From JARRON01 sp037383845 (lineage in GTDB: Bacteria > Pseudomonadota > Gammaproteobacteria > Steroidobacterales > XN24), in the NCBI GenBank assembly GCA_037383845.1, contig JARRON010000023.1, positions 71,227 through 135,226 on the forward strand: a stretch of 64,000 nucleotides of DNA, written 5' to 3'. Every line of letters begins with the position of its first letter. The first letter of the stretch is position 1. Positions 34,378 through 43,643 of this stretch are shown here, one piece after another. The translations under genes and the position numbers were made by a program. A model generated the notes under the pieces. The model saw only the letters and a program-made list of their open reading frames with translations. It was not told the origin of the DNA and searched no databases.

Positions 34378-35841
34378 TCAGGCTGCCGGCAGGAAGTCGA
34401 TGGGATAAACGATGACTACCGGCGGCACTTCCTTGGCACCGAAGTCAAAGCTCTTCACCCGGGAAACCACCTGGTCGGCCAGCTGGGGCGCGTTCATGTC
34501 CGTGGACTGAACTTCGCAGAGCGTGACGCTGCCGTCGGGCTCGATGCGGAGCCTCAGTACCATCTGTCCCTGCAGCGTCGGGTTCTTCCGCAGCTCCCGG
34601 TTGTAAAGCCGGTAAAGCGCCGACTTGTGCCGGTCGAACACGATCTGGATCTCTTCGTCCGTCCGGGACGAGCCCACCTCGCCGGCACGGGGCCGTCCCG
34701 CTCCGGTGCCGTTGCCGCTGCCATCGCCGCCGATCCGGCTGGTGGCCCGCGTCACCTGGACTCCGCCCATCTGGCCGCCGCCGCCACCACCGACGTCCCG
34801 GCTGAGGGACGCCAGGTTGATGCCGCCGCTGGAGCCCGGGGCCTGGGTCGAAACCATGTTGCGCTCCGGCCGGCCGACGTTGCTGGCCTCCCCGGAGGTG
34901 CTGATGCGGGCGTCCGCGCCTAGCCGGGCGCCGGGCGTCTTGTCCGCCAGGCCGGCGAACTTCTCCCGGAAAGCCAGAATGCCCTGGGACTCCGGCCGCT
35001 TGGGCCCGCCGGTCGCGCCTGGCTCCGGCTTGGGCGCCGGGGTGCTCTCGGCAACGGCAGTGCCTTCCTGGGGAGCGAGTTTCTCCTCGACGGCCTCCGT
35101 TTCCGGCTCGGGTTCCGGCTCAGGCTCCACGGCTTCCGGCTCCGGCGGCTTTTCCGGCACGTCGGCCATGGTGGCCACCGGCGGCGGCTCCGGATACTTC
35201 TTCTCGATCAGCTCTACCAGCCGCTCCGGGACCTCCGCCCGCTCCCAGATATCGGGGAGGGGAAGGTCGATCTGCGGGATGATCAGCGCCACCAGGAGGC
35301 TGAATGCCAGCGCCACGGTGAGCGACTTCCGGAAGCGCCGGTCGTCCTCGGCGCCCCGTGTCCAGGGCATGACGGCCTGGCGCTCGGGCAGCGCGCTGAT
35401 CTCGCGCTCCACGATCCATTCCAGCTTGCGCCGTTCCTCGGCCTGTTGTGCCTGGAACAGGTCCTCTTCCAGGAACTCGATGCGCTCCTGTTCCTCGAGG
35501 ATGTCCTCGATGATGGTCTGGCGACGGCGCTCGATCTTGCCGAGCCGCTCGAAGAAGACGTCCATACGGCTGCGGACGCGCCGAACATGGTCGTCGGCCT
35601 TTCCGCCGGCCAGCCGGTCACCCCAGAACAGCTCGGCGGCTCCTAGGTCGCTGAGGCTGTCCAGCCCGTCGCACACCTCGCGAAGCAGTTCGTAGCGTTT
35701 CCGCTCGCCGGAGATATTCTCCAGTTCCGCTTCGACTGCAGTCCGGTCGGCCACCAGGTCCCGCACGCGGACCTGGGCCTGTTCAAGCTCCTCGCGGAGC
35801 GCTTCCTGGTCCAGGGTGGCTTCTGTATTCACGGCAGGCAC
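34378..35841 (-). CDS. AgmX/PglI C-terminal-domain, TonB-like linker protein
   Basis: A 487-residue inner-membrane-anchored protein. Residues about 10-150 are a charged coiled coil in the cytoplasm, about 173-190 a single transmembrane helix, about 200-280 a Pro/Glu/Lys-rich TonB-like spacer, followed by a Gly/Ser-rich stretch. The last about 100 residues (EIQIVFDRHKSALYRLYNREL onward, with RLRIEPDGSV) match the AgmX/PglI C-terminal domain, a TonB-C-like fold seen in GltG/GltJ of Myxococcus. Such proteins transmit proton-motive force from a TolQR-like motor across the periplasm. GTG start abutting the ExbD stop; a second GTG three codons on is possible. Confidence 0.85.
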   Translation of the reverse strand: MPAVNTEATLDQEALREELEQAQVRVRDLVADRTAVEAELENISGERKRYELLREVCDGLDSLSDLGAAELFWGDRLAGGKADDHVRRVRSRMDVFFERLGKIERRRQTIIEDILEEQERIEFLEEDLFQAQQAEERRKLEWIVEREISALPERQAVMPWTRGAEDDRRFRKSLTVALAFSLLVALIIPQIDLPLPDIWERAEVPERLVELIEKKYPEPPPVATMADVPEKPPEPEAVEPEPEPEPETEAVEEKLAPQEGTAVAESTPAPKPEPGATGGPKRPESQGILAFREKFAGLADKTPGARLGADARISTSGEASNVGRPERNMVSTQAPGSSGGINLASLSRDVGGGGGGQMGGVQVTRATSRIGGDGSGNGTGAGRPRAGEVGSSRTDEEIQIVFDRHKSALYRLYNRELRKNPTLQGQMVLRLRIEPDGSVTLCEVQSTDMNAPQLADQVVSRVKSFDFGAKEVPPVVIVYPIDFLPAA

Positions 35842-36345
35842 CTAGATCTGGGCCGTCTGGGGCGACTTCTGCATCACGGCCAGCGAGATACGGCTGTATC
35901 CGTAGCCGGTGCACGTTGACATCACTTTCTTGATGACGCTGAACGGAACGTTCCTGTCGGCGAGCACCGTGACCTCCTGGCTGGCGGCCACGACCTTGGT
36001 CTTCACGCCGATGATGTTCTCGCTGAGCTTCTGCAGCCGCTCCCCGACGGGGACAATGTTTTCTCCTTCCATGGCCTCGATGTCCTCCACCAGGGCCACC
36101 GGTTCGCCCTGAACCAGAACCTGCTCGGGGCTGATGAAGATCACCACCGTCTCGCGGGGTTTCGTCTCCACCACCGAGTCCGGCAGCTTGATCTGTTTGG
36201 GCGTCTCCAGGACCTCGGTGGTCGCAGAGTTCACCAGCAGGAAGAAGACCAGGATCGTGAACACGTCCATCAGCGAGGTGAGGTTCATCTTGCTGATGCG
36301 GGTGCGGTTCCTGGCCATCCGCTTGATGCGGCGCGAGTTCTTCAT
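35842..36345 (-). CDS. ExbD/TolR-type motor subunit 2
   Basis: A 167-residue ExbD/TolR protein. A basic N-terminus is followed by one transmembrane helix at about 21-42 (MNLTSLMDVFTILVFFLLV) with the aspartate (Asp27) that in TolR/ExbD/MotB-like stators carries protons. The periplasmic part ends with the usual beta-alpha-beta fold including VTVLADRNVPFSVIKKVM. It overlaps the preceding ExbD by 4 bases and abuts the AgmX gene, so the four proteins form one translational unit. Confidence 0.9.
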   Translation of the reverse strand: MKNSRRIKRMARNRTRISKMNLTSLMDVFTILVFFLLVNSATTEVLETPKQIKLPDSVVETKPRETVVIFISPEQVLVQGEPVALVEDIEAMEGENIVPVGERLQKLSENIIGVKTKVVAASQEVTVLADRNVPFSVIKKVMSTCTGYGYSRISLAVMQKSPQTAQI

Positions 36346-36833
36346 GGTGCGTCTCCTACCGCGATGTCCGGGAACAGCGCGACCTGCATGGGCTCGGCAC
36401 CGTCCTCCGGAACCAGTTCCGTGCTCCTGACCGTGTCCATCACCTGGATCAGGTGGTCGTAGCGGATATCGGGCTCGAGGAGGACAGAGGCGCTTCGGGT
36501 GCCCGGGTACTCGCGCTTGAGCGAGACCAGGTACTCGGAGAGAGTCTCGAGGTCATACGCCTCGGTCTCCCTCGGGATGCTTGCGATCACCGCGGTTCCG
36601 TTTGTGATCTCCAGCCCTGCGTCGCGGACCACGACCTCCACCCGGAAGCCCGGGTCCGAGGGCGTCGAGCTGGAGTTCGAGCTGGGCAGACTCAGTTCCA
36701 CGATGGTGATGCGGGAAAAAACCGCCGTGATCAGCAGAAACGGCACCAGCACCACCATCAGGTTGAGGAAAGTGGTCATGTCCAGCTCGGCCGGCTCCGT
36801 GGAGCGCCGCCTGTAGTGGTGTTGCCGGCGCAT
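36342..36833 (-). CDS. ExbD/TolR-type motor subunit 1
   Basis: A 163-residue protein with the ExbD/TolR layout: short cytoplasmic N-terminus, one transmembrane helix near 20-40 (MTTFLNLMVVLVPFLLITAVF) and a periplasmic domain. Unlike its neighbour, the membrane segment has Asn (LDMTTFLNLMVVL) at the place where the proton-carrying Asp normally sits; Asp18 lies one turn earlier. AglQ and AglS of Myxococcus are likewise a pair of unequal TolR-like proteins. Two ExbDs beside one TolQ is the Agl arrangement. It is 4 bases from the TolQ gene. Confidence 0.85.
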   Translation of the reverse strand: MRRQHHYRRRSTEPAELDMTTFLNLMVVLVPFLLITAVFSRITIVELSLPSSNSSSTPSDPGFRVEVVVRDAGLEITNGTAVIASIPRETEAYDLETLSEYLVSLKREYPGTRSASVLLEPDIRYDHLIQVMDTVRSTELVPEDGAEPMQVALFPDIAVGDAP

Positions 36834-36837
36834 GGGT

Positions 36838-37488
36838 TTAGACCTCGACCTGGCGCTTGGCGTTGGATGAGATGACGTTCAGCGCCTTGACGGAGGCCAT
36901 CTCCAGGCTGTCCACGATCTGCCCGGTCTTCGCCGTCAGCACCGTGTGGGTGACCAGCAGCGGAATGGCCACCATCAGCCCGAAGGCCGTAGTGTTCATG
37001 GCCACGGAGATACTCGCCGACAGGAGGTCAGCTTTCTCCGCCGGGTTCGCGTTTGCCACCGCCGTGAAGGCCTGGATCAGACCCATGATGGTGCCCAGCA
37101 GGCCCAGGAGCGTCGCGATGCTTGAGGCCAGTGCCACGTAGGGCGTGCGCTTCTCCAGCTGCGGGATGATCTCCATCATGCTTTCTTCCATGGCGATCTC
37201 GATATCCTCCCGGCGGCGGACCGCGCCCTGCCGGGCCAGGCCCATGCTGAGCAGCTGGGATACCGTCGAGGAGTCGCTGTTGCTCAACTCCCGGGCGGTC
37301 TCGAAGTCACCCTCCATGAGAGCGGGCTGGAGCTTGTTCCACGCCGCGCGGTTCTTGGTCGTCACCGCCGCCAGGGTGATATACCGCTCGATGGCGATGG
37401 CGGTGCCGACCGCGAAGACGATAAGAATCGGATACATAAACGGGCCGCCCGTGGCGAAGAACCCGACGATTGAGTACATGAAATCCAT
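36838..37488 (-). CDS. MotA/TolQ/ExbB-type proton channel subunit
   Basis: A 216-residue inner-membrane protein with three transmembrane segments (about 6-28, 110-135 and 155-180) and the MotA/TolQ/ExbB core, including LEKRTPYVALASSIATLLGLLGTIMGLIQAF. It should build the proton-driven motor together with the two ExbD proteins; AglR is the Myxococcus counterpart. I place the start at ATG 37488 because AGGAGG lies 8 bases upstream; a GTG at 37506 is in frame. The 104-base gap before it (37489-37592) shows nothing else clear. Confidence 0.9.
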   Translation of the reverse strand: MDFMYSIVGFFATGGPFMYPILIVFAVGTAIAIERYITLAAVTTKNRAAWNKLQPALMEGDFETARELSNSDSSTVSQLLSMGLARQGAVRRREDIEIAMEESMMEIIPQLEKRTPYVALASSIATLLGLLGTIMGLIQAFTAVANANPAEKADLLSASISVAMNTTAFGLMVAIPLLVTHTVLTAKTGQIVDSLEMASVKALNVISSNAKRQVEV

Positions 37489-37592
37489 GACCACATCCTC
37501 CTGCACCAGCTAGTTTCGGTGCCTTTCCTACACTCCCGCCGGCCTGACGCCCTGCCATTCCGGCGGCCTGTTTGCTCACAACTGGATCCGGC

Positions 37593-37865
37593 TCACTCCG
37601 AGCGGATCTCGTAATAATTCAGCTCCCGCATGAAAACCTCCTTGTCCACCGGCTGATAGGCATCGTCCAGCAGGCGGGACACGTCGAGCCTTGTGCCGAG
37701 CTCGGAGCTCTTCCAGGGCACGATGACCAGGGACTTCGGCGCCTCGTCGTTGCCCACGATGGACATACCGGACACCACTTTCTCCTGGCTTTCGCCAGCA
37801 TCCTGGGCCTGGGCGAATCCCCAGGCGAAGACCAGGAGCAGGACAGTGACGAGCTTGCTACGCAC
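37593..37865 (-). CDS. small secreted protein of the envelope cluster
   Basis: A 90-residue exported protein, signal peptide about 1-21 (LVTVLLLVFAWGFAQAQ). The mature 69 residues include SGMSIVGNDEAPKSLVIVPWKSSE and have no cysteines or known domain. The sequence looks well conserved in composition and codon use with its neighbours and follows the TPR lipoprotein by 9 bases, so it is probably a real periplasmic component of the complex. I do not recognise a family with certainty. Confidence 0.72.
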   Translation of the reverse strand: MRSKLVTVLLLVFAWGFAQAQDAGESQEKVVSGMSIVGNDEAPKSLVIVPWKSSELGTRLDVSRLLDDAYQPVDKEVFMRELNYYEIRSE

Positions 37866-37874
37866 GGTTGCCTC

Positions 37875-38501
37875 CTAGTTCTCCATCCGGTTGCGAAGGT
37901 CCGCCGTCCACATGGCGGCCTCCTCGTCTCCGGGGACCGCCTCGCCGTAACGCTCATAGTTCTCGAGAGCGCACTGCATGTCCCCGAGGTACATGTCGCA
38001 GAGCACCGCCAGGTTGCGCCTGGCGAAGTGGAAATCCGGGTAGACGGCCAGGGCCGCCTCGTAACTCTGCCGGGCCTGCTCGAACCGTCCGGTCTTTCGG
38101 TAGACCATGCCAAGTTCGTTCAGCACGACCGGGTGGGACGGACTCAGGGCCAGGGCGCGGTCGAGGCTTGCCTCCGCCTCTTCCAGGCGGTCCGTGCGGC
38201 TGTAGGCCATGCCCAGGTTGATGTGCGCAGCGGTGGCCTCCGGGGCCCGGGCCACGACGCTCTCCAGCAGCGTGATGCCCCGCGTGTACTGCCCCGCCTC
38301 CAGGTCGCGGATGGCCGCCTGGAAGTCCGCCGCCACGGCCTCCGGCACGGCTACCTCGTCGGTGATGGTGAAGCCGCCGGGGTGCTGGACCACTGCCGAT
38401 GATTCGCGGACCGGCTGGGTGGCCATGCAGCCCCAGGTTGCTGCTGTCATCACCAGCACCAGCAGCTTCAGGAGGGCGGAAGTTCCGGGCACGTTACGCA
38501 T
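37875..38501 (-). CDS. TPR lipoprotein (GltE/PilF-like)
   Basis: A 208-residue protein. The ATG at 38501 gives a lipoprotein signal with Cys25 (TAATWGC; Trp at -2 is unusual). Residues about 58-190 hold at least three TPR motifs (AGQYTRGITLLESVVARAP, TDRLEEAEASLDRALALSP, TGRFEQARQSYEAALAVYP) and resemble PilF/NrfG-type scaffolds. In Agl-Glt systems a small TPR lipoprotein (GltE/AglT) accompanies the motor; assignment to it is by architecture only. It overlaps the end of the large lipoprotein gene by 8 bases. Confidence 0.82.
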   Translation of the reverse strand: MRNVPGTSALLKLLVLVMTAATWGCMATQPVRESSAVVQHPGGFTITDEVAVPEAVAADFQAAIRDLEAGQYTRGITLLESVVARAPEATAAHINLGMAYSRTDRLEEAEASLDRALALSPSHPVVLNELGMVYRKTGRFEQARQSYEAALAVYPDFHFARRNLAVLCDMYLGDMQCALENYERYGEAVPGDEEAAMWTADLRNRMEN

Positions 38502-41500
38502 CGCCGGAGGCCTCGCTTTCGGTAGTCGCTTCGTCTTCGTCCGGCAGTTCGGGCGTCTGCTGGCCTTCATCCGACGCCGGCGCCTCGACGTCGCCACCCT
38601 GGTTCGGGGTATCCCCGGCCGCGGGCGCGGATGCCTCGACGCCGGGCGACGACCCTGCGGTCTCCTCGGCCCCCGCGGGGCGCTCTTCGGCTGCGTCAGC
38701 ATCATCGGCCTCAGGAAGCGGCGCCGGGGCGTTCGGGACCTGGTAGGCGTAGCTTTCCAGGGAGGCCAGGAAGCCGGGGCTGATCTCGAACTTGGCGTAG
38801 CGACCCGGCATGAGCTCGGCAAGCTTGTCCAGGCTGTTCTCCACCCACGGGTTGAACACGCCGGAGACCAGCAGCTCCAGATTCTTTTCGTGGACCTCGA
38901 TGGCCAGCTCCTCGAAGGGGAACGCCTCTTCCTCGATGACCATGTCGTAATCCGCGAGCTCAGCCGGTGTCAGGTCCGCGGGCCGCTCGGAGTCCAGCAG
39001 GGACTGGCTGAAGTCGTAGTAGGTTTCGCCGATGTAGAACGTCGCGGCCGCCGTGACCTCCGCCACCTCGTAGTCCACCAGTCCCTCCAGGCGCGCCAGC
39101 AGCGCATCCATCAGGGCCTGTTTCTCCTCCAGGCTGCGCTCGAACGGCTGTACCAGCTCGACTGCGGCGAAAGTTTCGTACTCGTGCTGGGCGAGGGTCA
39201 GTGAGGCGTGGGCCGCCAGGTAGCGCGTCCGGGGCGTGCGCTCGGCACCGGCTGCGGCATCGAGCTCGACGATGGCCGCGAGGTGCTGGCGGCGGGCCGC
39301 GCCGTCTCCCAGGGCCTCGTACTTTTCGGCAATGCTGTTGTGGACCTCGACGGCATCGGCGACGGGCTCTGGGAACTCGTCCACGTAGACCAGGTAGACG
39401 TTCAGCGCGCTGGCGTCGGCGCCGGCCTGCTCGAAGAGATCCGCGGCCTCCAGGAGGGCCTCCCGGCGCAGCTCCGGCTCCTCGGCCTGGTCAGCCACCT
39501 GGACGTATTCTTCGGCAGCCTGGACCAGCCGCCCGTCCTCGCGGTAGGCAAAGGCGATCTGCCGGGTGGCATCCCCGTGGAGCTCGTGTTCCGGGAAAGC
39601 CTCCCGGAAGGCCTCCAGGACCTCCGCGGCACCGGACCAGTCCTCGAGCTTCATCAGTGCTGCGGCCGCGTCGTACTCAGCCGCCGGGCGTACTGCGGAC
39701 GTCGGCGCCGCCGCGCGGATCCTGAGGAAATGGTCTGCCGCGGCCCGGTAGTCCCCCAGGACATTGGATTCCTCGCCCTGCTTGTAGATGGCTGCCGCGA
39801 GGTTGTCGACCACACCCTGGCGAGCCTCGTCGCCGTCCGGCGTCAGCGCCAGGAGCTGGCTGTAGGCGTGTTCAGCTTCCACGTACTGGGCCGTGTCCAG
39901 GTAGGCATTGGCCACCGCCGCCCAGGCCGATCTCACGATGGCCGGATCCGCGCCCGGATAGTTGTCGATGAGCTGGCGGCCACGCTCGATGGCGGTCGCG
40001 TACTCCTGCATGTCGTACAGGTCGTCCACCGCAGCGCCCAGCACCACGGCGGCGTGTTCGTGCTGCGGGAACGCGTCGATGAACCGAAGCGTGCTGGTCA
40101 CGGCCAGACGGCGGGCCTCGGCCCTGCCGGCGTCCCCGACCTGGTCCTGGTGCTGGCGGCGGGCGAAGATCGCGGCATAGCCGGCCGCCGGCGCCTGCTC
40201 GTGAAGCTCGTAGTCGTAGGCGGTCCGTTCATACTCGTGGGCCGCCAGGGAGAAATCCTCGTTCTCCAGCAGCAGGTCGGCCAGACGGTAGTTGACCGGC
40301 GGGGTATCGGGGTCCTGGGGGAAAGACGCCAGATACTGTTCATACCAGTGCCGCGCCTCGCCGTAGTTCGCCGGCCGGTCTTCCTCCAGGGCCTCGTCCT
40401 GGTAGAGAGCGTGGTAATGACTGGCCAGGTCGTCCAGGTTGGACTTCAGGAAACCCAGTACCTCCGGGGAATCCGCCGGGTCATGGTGCTGCCAGTACTC
40501 GGCGCGCAGGTCGTAACGGGCCGCGAAGTCCTTCTTGGACTCAAGCACCAGCTTCGGGAAACCGCCCGCATCGTAGATCTCGACGATCCGCATTCCGAAG
40601 TGAGGCGAAGATTCGTGGACCGGGTAGAGCTCCACGAAGGCCTTGTAGGCACCGGCAGCGTCCGCGTAGCGAAGCTTCTCGAAATAGAACTCGCCCAGGC
40701 GGCTGTAGATCCGGTCCTCATAGCTGCGGTTGCCGTTCTCGGCGAAATAGTCGGCTACGACCTCCGGGCCGCCCAGGTTGGAGAAGCTCAGGCTGATCAC
40801 CCGGAAGGTGTCCTCGACGCGCCGCTCTTCGTGCTCGTCTGAGGCGGCGTCGAAGTCGTAGCCCTCCTCCAGCTTGAAATCCAGCAGGGCCGTGTACTGG
40901 TCCAGGGCCTCTTCGTGCATCTCCTGCTTGTAGAGCGCCCATCCAAGCTTGTAGAGGGCAAGTTCGTAATATTCGGACACGGGCCCCATGCCCACGACGG
41001 CGGCGTAGGCGTCTTCTGCGTCGAAATACTTCCGGCGCATGAAGAAGTACTCGGCGCGCCGGAACTGCGTCTCGTCAGCGTGCCGCGAGCCGGGATACTC
41101 CGCGACGAGGAGGTCCATGACCGCCATTGCCTCGTCCGGCTGACCGAGCTCGTCGTAGGCCCGCGCCTTCTGGTACAGCACCAGGTCGTTGTGTTCGTAA
41201 TGGGGATACCTGGCCAGGATCTCGTCGTAGAGACGGATGGCCTCCAGCGGACCGCTGGCCTCGCTGTCGGACTGGCCGGACGGCAGGGGCGTCCCGGACG
41301 GTCCGGCCATGGGACCGATGGCGTCCGCCGCGGTGGTGCGGCTCTCGAACTCCTGGTCGGACTCCCCTTCCGTCGACGGAGGGGCTGCACCCGGGGGCGA
41401 CGAATCCGCCTGCCGCTGCAGTCCGGTGGCCGGCGCCGGCATTTCCCGGATTTCACCGTCACCCAGAAGCCCGTATTCCTTTTCGACCTTGAGGTCCGCC

Positions 41501-41715
41501 AGCCGCCGCATGGCCTCCGGCGTCAGGGGCGAATCCTGGGTCTCCTCCAGGAAACTGCTGTATCCCAGGATGGCCTTTTCCAGGCCGTCCTCGACCCGCA
41601 CGTCTTCCACGTCCGGATCCACCTTTTCCAGCCCTGCCAGGGTGTTGCCGGCGGGCTGGCTGGCACAGCCGGCGACCGCCAGAATCACGAACAGGCCGAA
41701 TCCCGCGTGACGCAT
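38494..41715 (-). CDS. large TPR lipoprotein (GltD-like)
   Basis: A 1073-residue lipoprotein: signal with lipobox (LAVAG before Cys17). The first about 160 residues after it are disordered and acidic. Then many TPR-like helical repeats run from about 160 to 860 (for example YELALYKLGWALYKQEMHEEA and FYFEKLRYADAAGAYKAFVELYP), in the YbgF/BamD style. A region around 870-1000 is helical without clear repeats, and the last about 70 residues are Ala/Glu/Pro-rich and disordered. It resembles GltD/AgnA-like periplasmic scaffolds in architecture. It shares one base with the preceding gene (TGATG) so is coupled to it. Probable outer-membrane-tethered scaffold; exact partner unknown. Confidence 0.83.
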   Translation of the reverse strand: MRHAGFGLFVILAVAGCASQPAGNTLAGLEKVDPDVEDVRVEDGLEKAILGYSSFLEETQDSPLTPEAMRRLADLKVEKEYGLLGDGEIREMPAPATGLQRQADSSPPGAAPPSTEGESDQEFESRTTAADAIGPMAGPSGTPLPSGQSDSEASGPLEAIRLYDEILARYPHYEHNDLVLYQKARAYDELGQPDEAMAVMDLLVAEYPGSRHADETQFRRAEYFFMRRKYFDAEDAYAAVVGMGPVSEYYELALYKLGWALYKQEMHEEALDQYTALLDFKLEEGYDFDAASDEHEERRVEDTFRVISLSFSNLGGPEVVADYFAENGNRSYEDRIYSRLGEFYFEKLRYADAAGAYKAFVELYPVHESSPHFGMRIVEIYDAGGFPKLVLESKKDFAARYDLRAEYWQHHDPADSPEVLGFLKSNLDDLASHYHALYQDEALEEDRPANYGEARHWYEQYLASFPQDPDTPPVNYRLADLLLENEDFSLAAHEYERTAYDYELHEQAPAAGYAAIFARRQHQDQVGDAGRAEARRLAVTSTLRFIDAFPQHEHAAVVLGAAVDDLYDMQEYATAIERGRQLIDNYPGADPAIVRSAWAAVANAYLDTAQYVEAEHAYSQLLALTPDGDEARQGVVDNLAAAIYKQGEESNVLGDYRAAADHFLRIRAAAPTSAVRPAAEYDAAAALMKLEDWSGAAEVLEAFREAFPEHELHGDATRQIAFAYREDGRLVQAAEEYVQVADQAEEPELRREALLEAADLFEQAGADASALNVYLVYVDEFPEPVADAVEVHNSIAEKYEALGDGAARRQHLAAIVELDAAAGAERTPRTRYLAAHASLTLAQHEYETFAAVELVQPFERSLEEKQALMDALLARLEGLVDYEVAEVTAAATFYIGETYYDFSQSLLDSERPADLTPAELADYDMVIEEEAFPFEELAIEVHEKNLELLVSGVFNPWVENSLDKLAELMPGRYAKFEISPGFLASLESYAYQVPNAPAPLPEADDADAAEERPAGAEETAGSSPGVEASAPAAGDTPNQGGDVEAPASDEGQQTPELPDEDEATTESEASGDA

Positions 41716-43643
41716 CAGCCCTGCTCCCCTTCCGTCACGCCCGCCTCGGCGGCGGCTTCCGCGGCAGCGGCATCCGCCTGGGCCTTGGCGGCCCGGTCGT
41801 CGCTGTCGGCAAACGCGTAACGGGCCTGGCTCTGGTAGGCGTGCAGCCGGTCCCGGCGCACCTCCAGCTCGCGGATCGCAACGGTCTCCAGGAGATGGCC
41901 CTGGCGACCCATCAGCCGCTTCAGCTGAGCCTGGGCCTGGGCGACGCGCGTCCGCAGCCGCTTGATGGGAATGTCGTACCCTTCGTAGCTGTGCAGCGCG
42001 GCCTGGCGGGTTCGCACGAATGCCTCGTGCTGGGCCTTCATGCGGTCGACGACGACGTTAAGCTCGGCAAGGTTCTCGTGGGCCTCTGTGAACCGCTGGT
42101 GGTACTCGGTCTCCAGGCGCCACGTCAGGGCACCCTCCACCCGGGCCAGCCGCGCCTGAAGCATCTCGGTTTCCGAACCCTCGGCCCCGTCGAGCCGGCG
42201 CCGCAGGTCCGCGATCCGGGCCGACAGCACCCTCTCTTCAGCGGTGGCCAGGAACTCCGGCCGCGGCGCCACCAGCATGTCCTTGAGCCTGCGGTCGATA
42301 CGTTCCCTCTGTTCCATGCGCAGCCGGATCTGGGCGTCCAGTTCGCGGAAGCGACTGTCGATCTCTGGCAGCAGGGGTTCGTAGTAGGCCCGGCGGATCC
42401 TCAGAATGTCATCGAAGGCATCGAAACTGCTCTCCCAGGCGCTGAGCTTCTTGCGCAGATCCTCCAGGTCGAGGTAGTTCTGCAGGGCCGTCTGGAAATC
42501 ATGAGAGGCCATCAGGGACATCAGGTAGAAGGTCTCGGGTGTCTCCGGCAGCTGCCGCAGGCGAATTACCCAGTCCTTATTCTGGCGGATCTCCTCCCGG
42601 GCCAGCGCCTCCAGGAATTGCCCTTCACGGATGCTCCGGATGGAGGCGTCCACCTTTTCGAGTTCCTCGCCGAAGACCTGCACGGCCCGCCCGTAGAGGA
42701 CGGCGGCCCGGCCATGGACTTCCAGGCGGCTGTACGCGTAAGGCAGTGCCAGCATGGCTTCCTGAACCGCCGCGTCGGTGGTCTGACGCTTCGCCAGCAC
42801 GCCCCAGGGGACGAGAGCGCGGCGGAAGTTCTCGCCGGACGCATCGGCCCACCCGGCGCGAAGCAGGGCGACGTTGGAATACGGGCCTTCCATCCGAACG
42901 CGGTTGACCGACGCCTGCGCCGCGTCGAAGCTCGAGGCTTCGAACAGCAGGTTGCCGCGGGCGAAGTTAGACTTGTCGCGGATGGCGAGCTGACCCGTTT
43001 CGTCGCTGGTGATGCGGCCGGCCCGCTCCAGCTGCTCCAGGGCCTCGGTCTGGCGACCGTCCTGCAGCAGGGCAATGCCCAGGTTGAAGGCGGCGAAACC
43101 GTCCAGGCCGTCTTCGTCCCTGAGGGCCTCCAGTACAGACACCGCCCGGGAGGGCTGACCCAGCGCGAGGTAGACGTTGGCCCGGAGAAACTCGATGTCG
43201 TCCCGGATGTCCTCGGGGATTTCACCCTCGATGCGGTCGAGGGCCGTCAGGGCGTTGTCATACTGCCCCTTCTGGAAATGAATCCGGGCCAGGCGGAAGG
43301 CGGCGTCGTTTCGCACCGGCTCAGCCACGTCACCCTCCAGGACGGCGCGGATGGCGCGACCGGCCCGGTGATGCATGCGGTAGCGCAGCTCGAAGTCGCC
43401 CACGGAAAACCTGGCGTCCCCGATGTGGGGATAAAGCGTGTCCCGGGCCGGCTCGTCCAGCCGCCAGTGCTGGGCCAGTTCCGTGTCCAGCCGTTCCAGG
43501 GCCTCGAAGTAGTGTCCCTGGTGGGCGTAGTAGAGGGCCTCGCCGAAGTACGGATCCTGGAGCCCCGCGGGCATGGCGGCCCCCGAGGCCAGCATGCCTG
43601 CGGCCAGGCTGAAAGAAACCGCGGTGTGGCGGATGAGCCTCAC
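41715..43643 (-). CDS. periplasmic TPR/coiled-coil protein
   Basis: A 642-residue exported protein: signal peptide about 1-27. Residues about 30-330 consist of TPR-like helical pairs (HQGHYFEALERLDTELAQ, FQKGQYDNALTALDRIEGE, LALGQPSRAVSVLEALRDE). Residues about 370-610 form long coiled coils rich in Arg, Glu and Leu. The tail is alanine-rich. It probably spans or organises the periplasm in the same complex as the two lipoproteins. GTG start overlapping the upstream stop by 4 bases (GTGA). No enzyme motif is visible. Confidence 0.8.
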   Translation of the reverse strand: MRLIRHTAVSFSLAAGMLASGAAMPAGLQDPYFGEALYYAHQGHYFEALERLDTELAQHWRLDEPARDTLYPHIGDARFSVGDFELRYRMHHRAGRAIRAVLEGDVAEPVRNDAAFRLARIHFQKGQYDNALTALDRIEGEIPEDIRDDIEFLRANVYLALGQPSRAVSVLEALRDEDGLDGFAAFNLGIALLQDGRQTEALEQLERAGRITSDETGQLAIRDKSNFARGNLLFEASSFDAAQASVNRVRMEGPYSNVALLRAGWADASGENFRRALVPWGVLAKRQTTDAAVQEAMLALPYAYSRLEVHGRAAVLYGRAVQVFGEELEKVDASIRSIREGQFLEALAREEIRQNKDWVIRLRQLPETPETFYLMSLMASHDFQTALQNYLDLEDLRKKLSAWESSFDAFDDILRIRRAYYEPLLPEIDSRFRELDAQIRLRMEQRERIDRRLKDMLVAPRPEFLATAEERVLSARIADLRRRLDGAEGSETEMLQARLARVEGALTWRLETEYHQRFTEAHENLAELNVVVDRMKAQHEAFVRTRQAALHSYEGYDIPIKRLRTRVAQAQAQLKRLMGRQGHLLETVAIRELEVRRDRLHAYQSQARYAFADSDDRAAKAQADAAAAEAAAEAGVTEGEQG

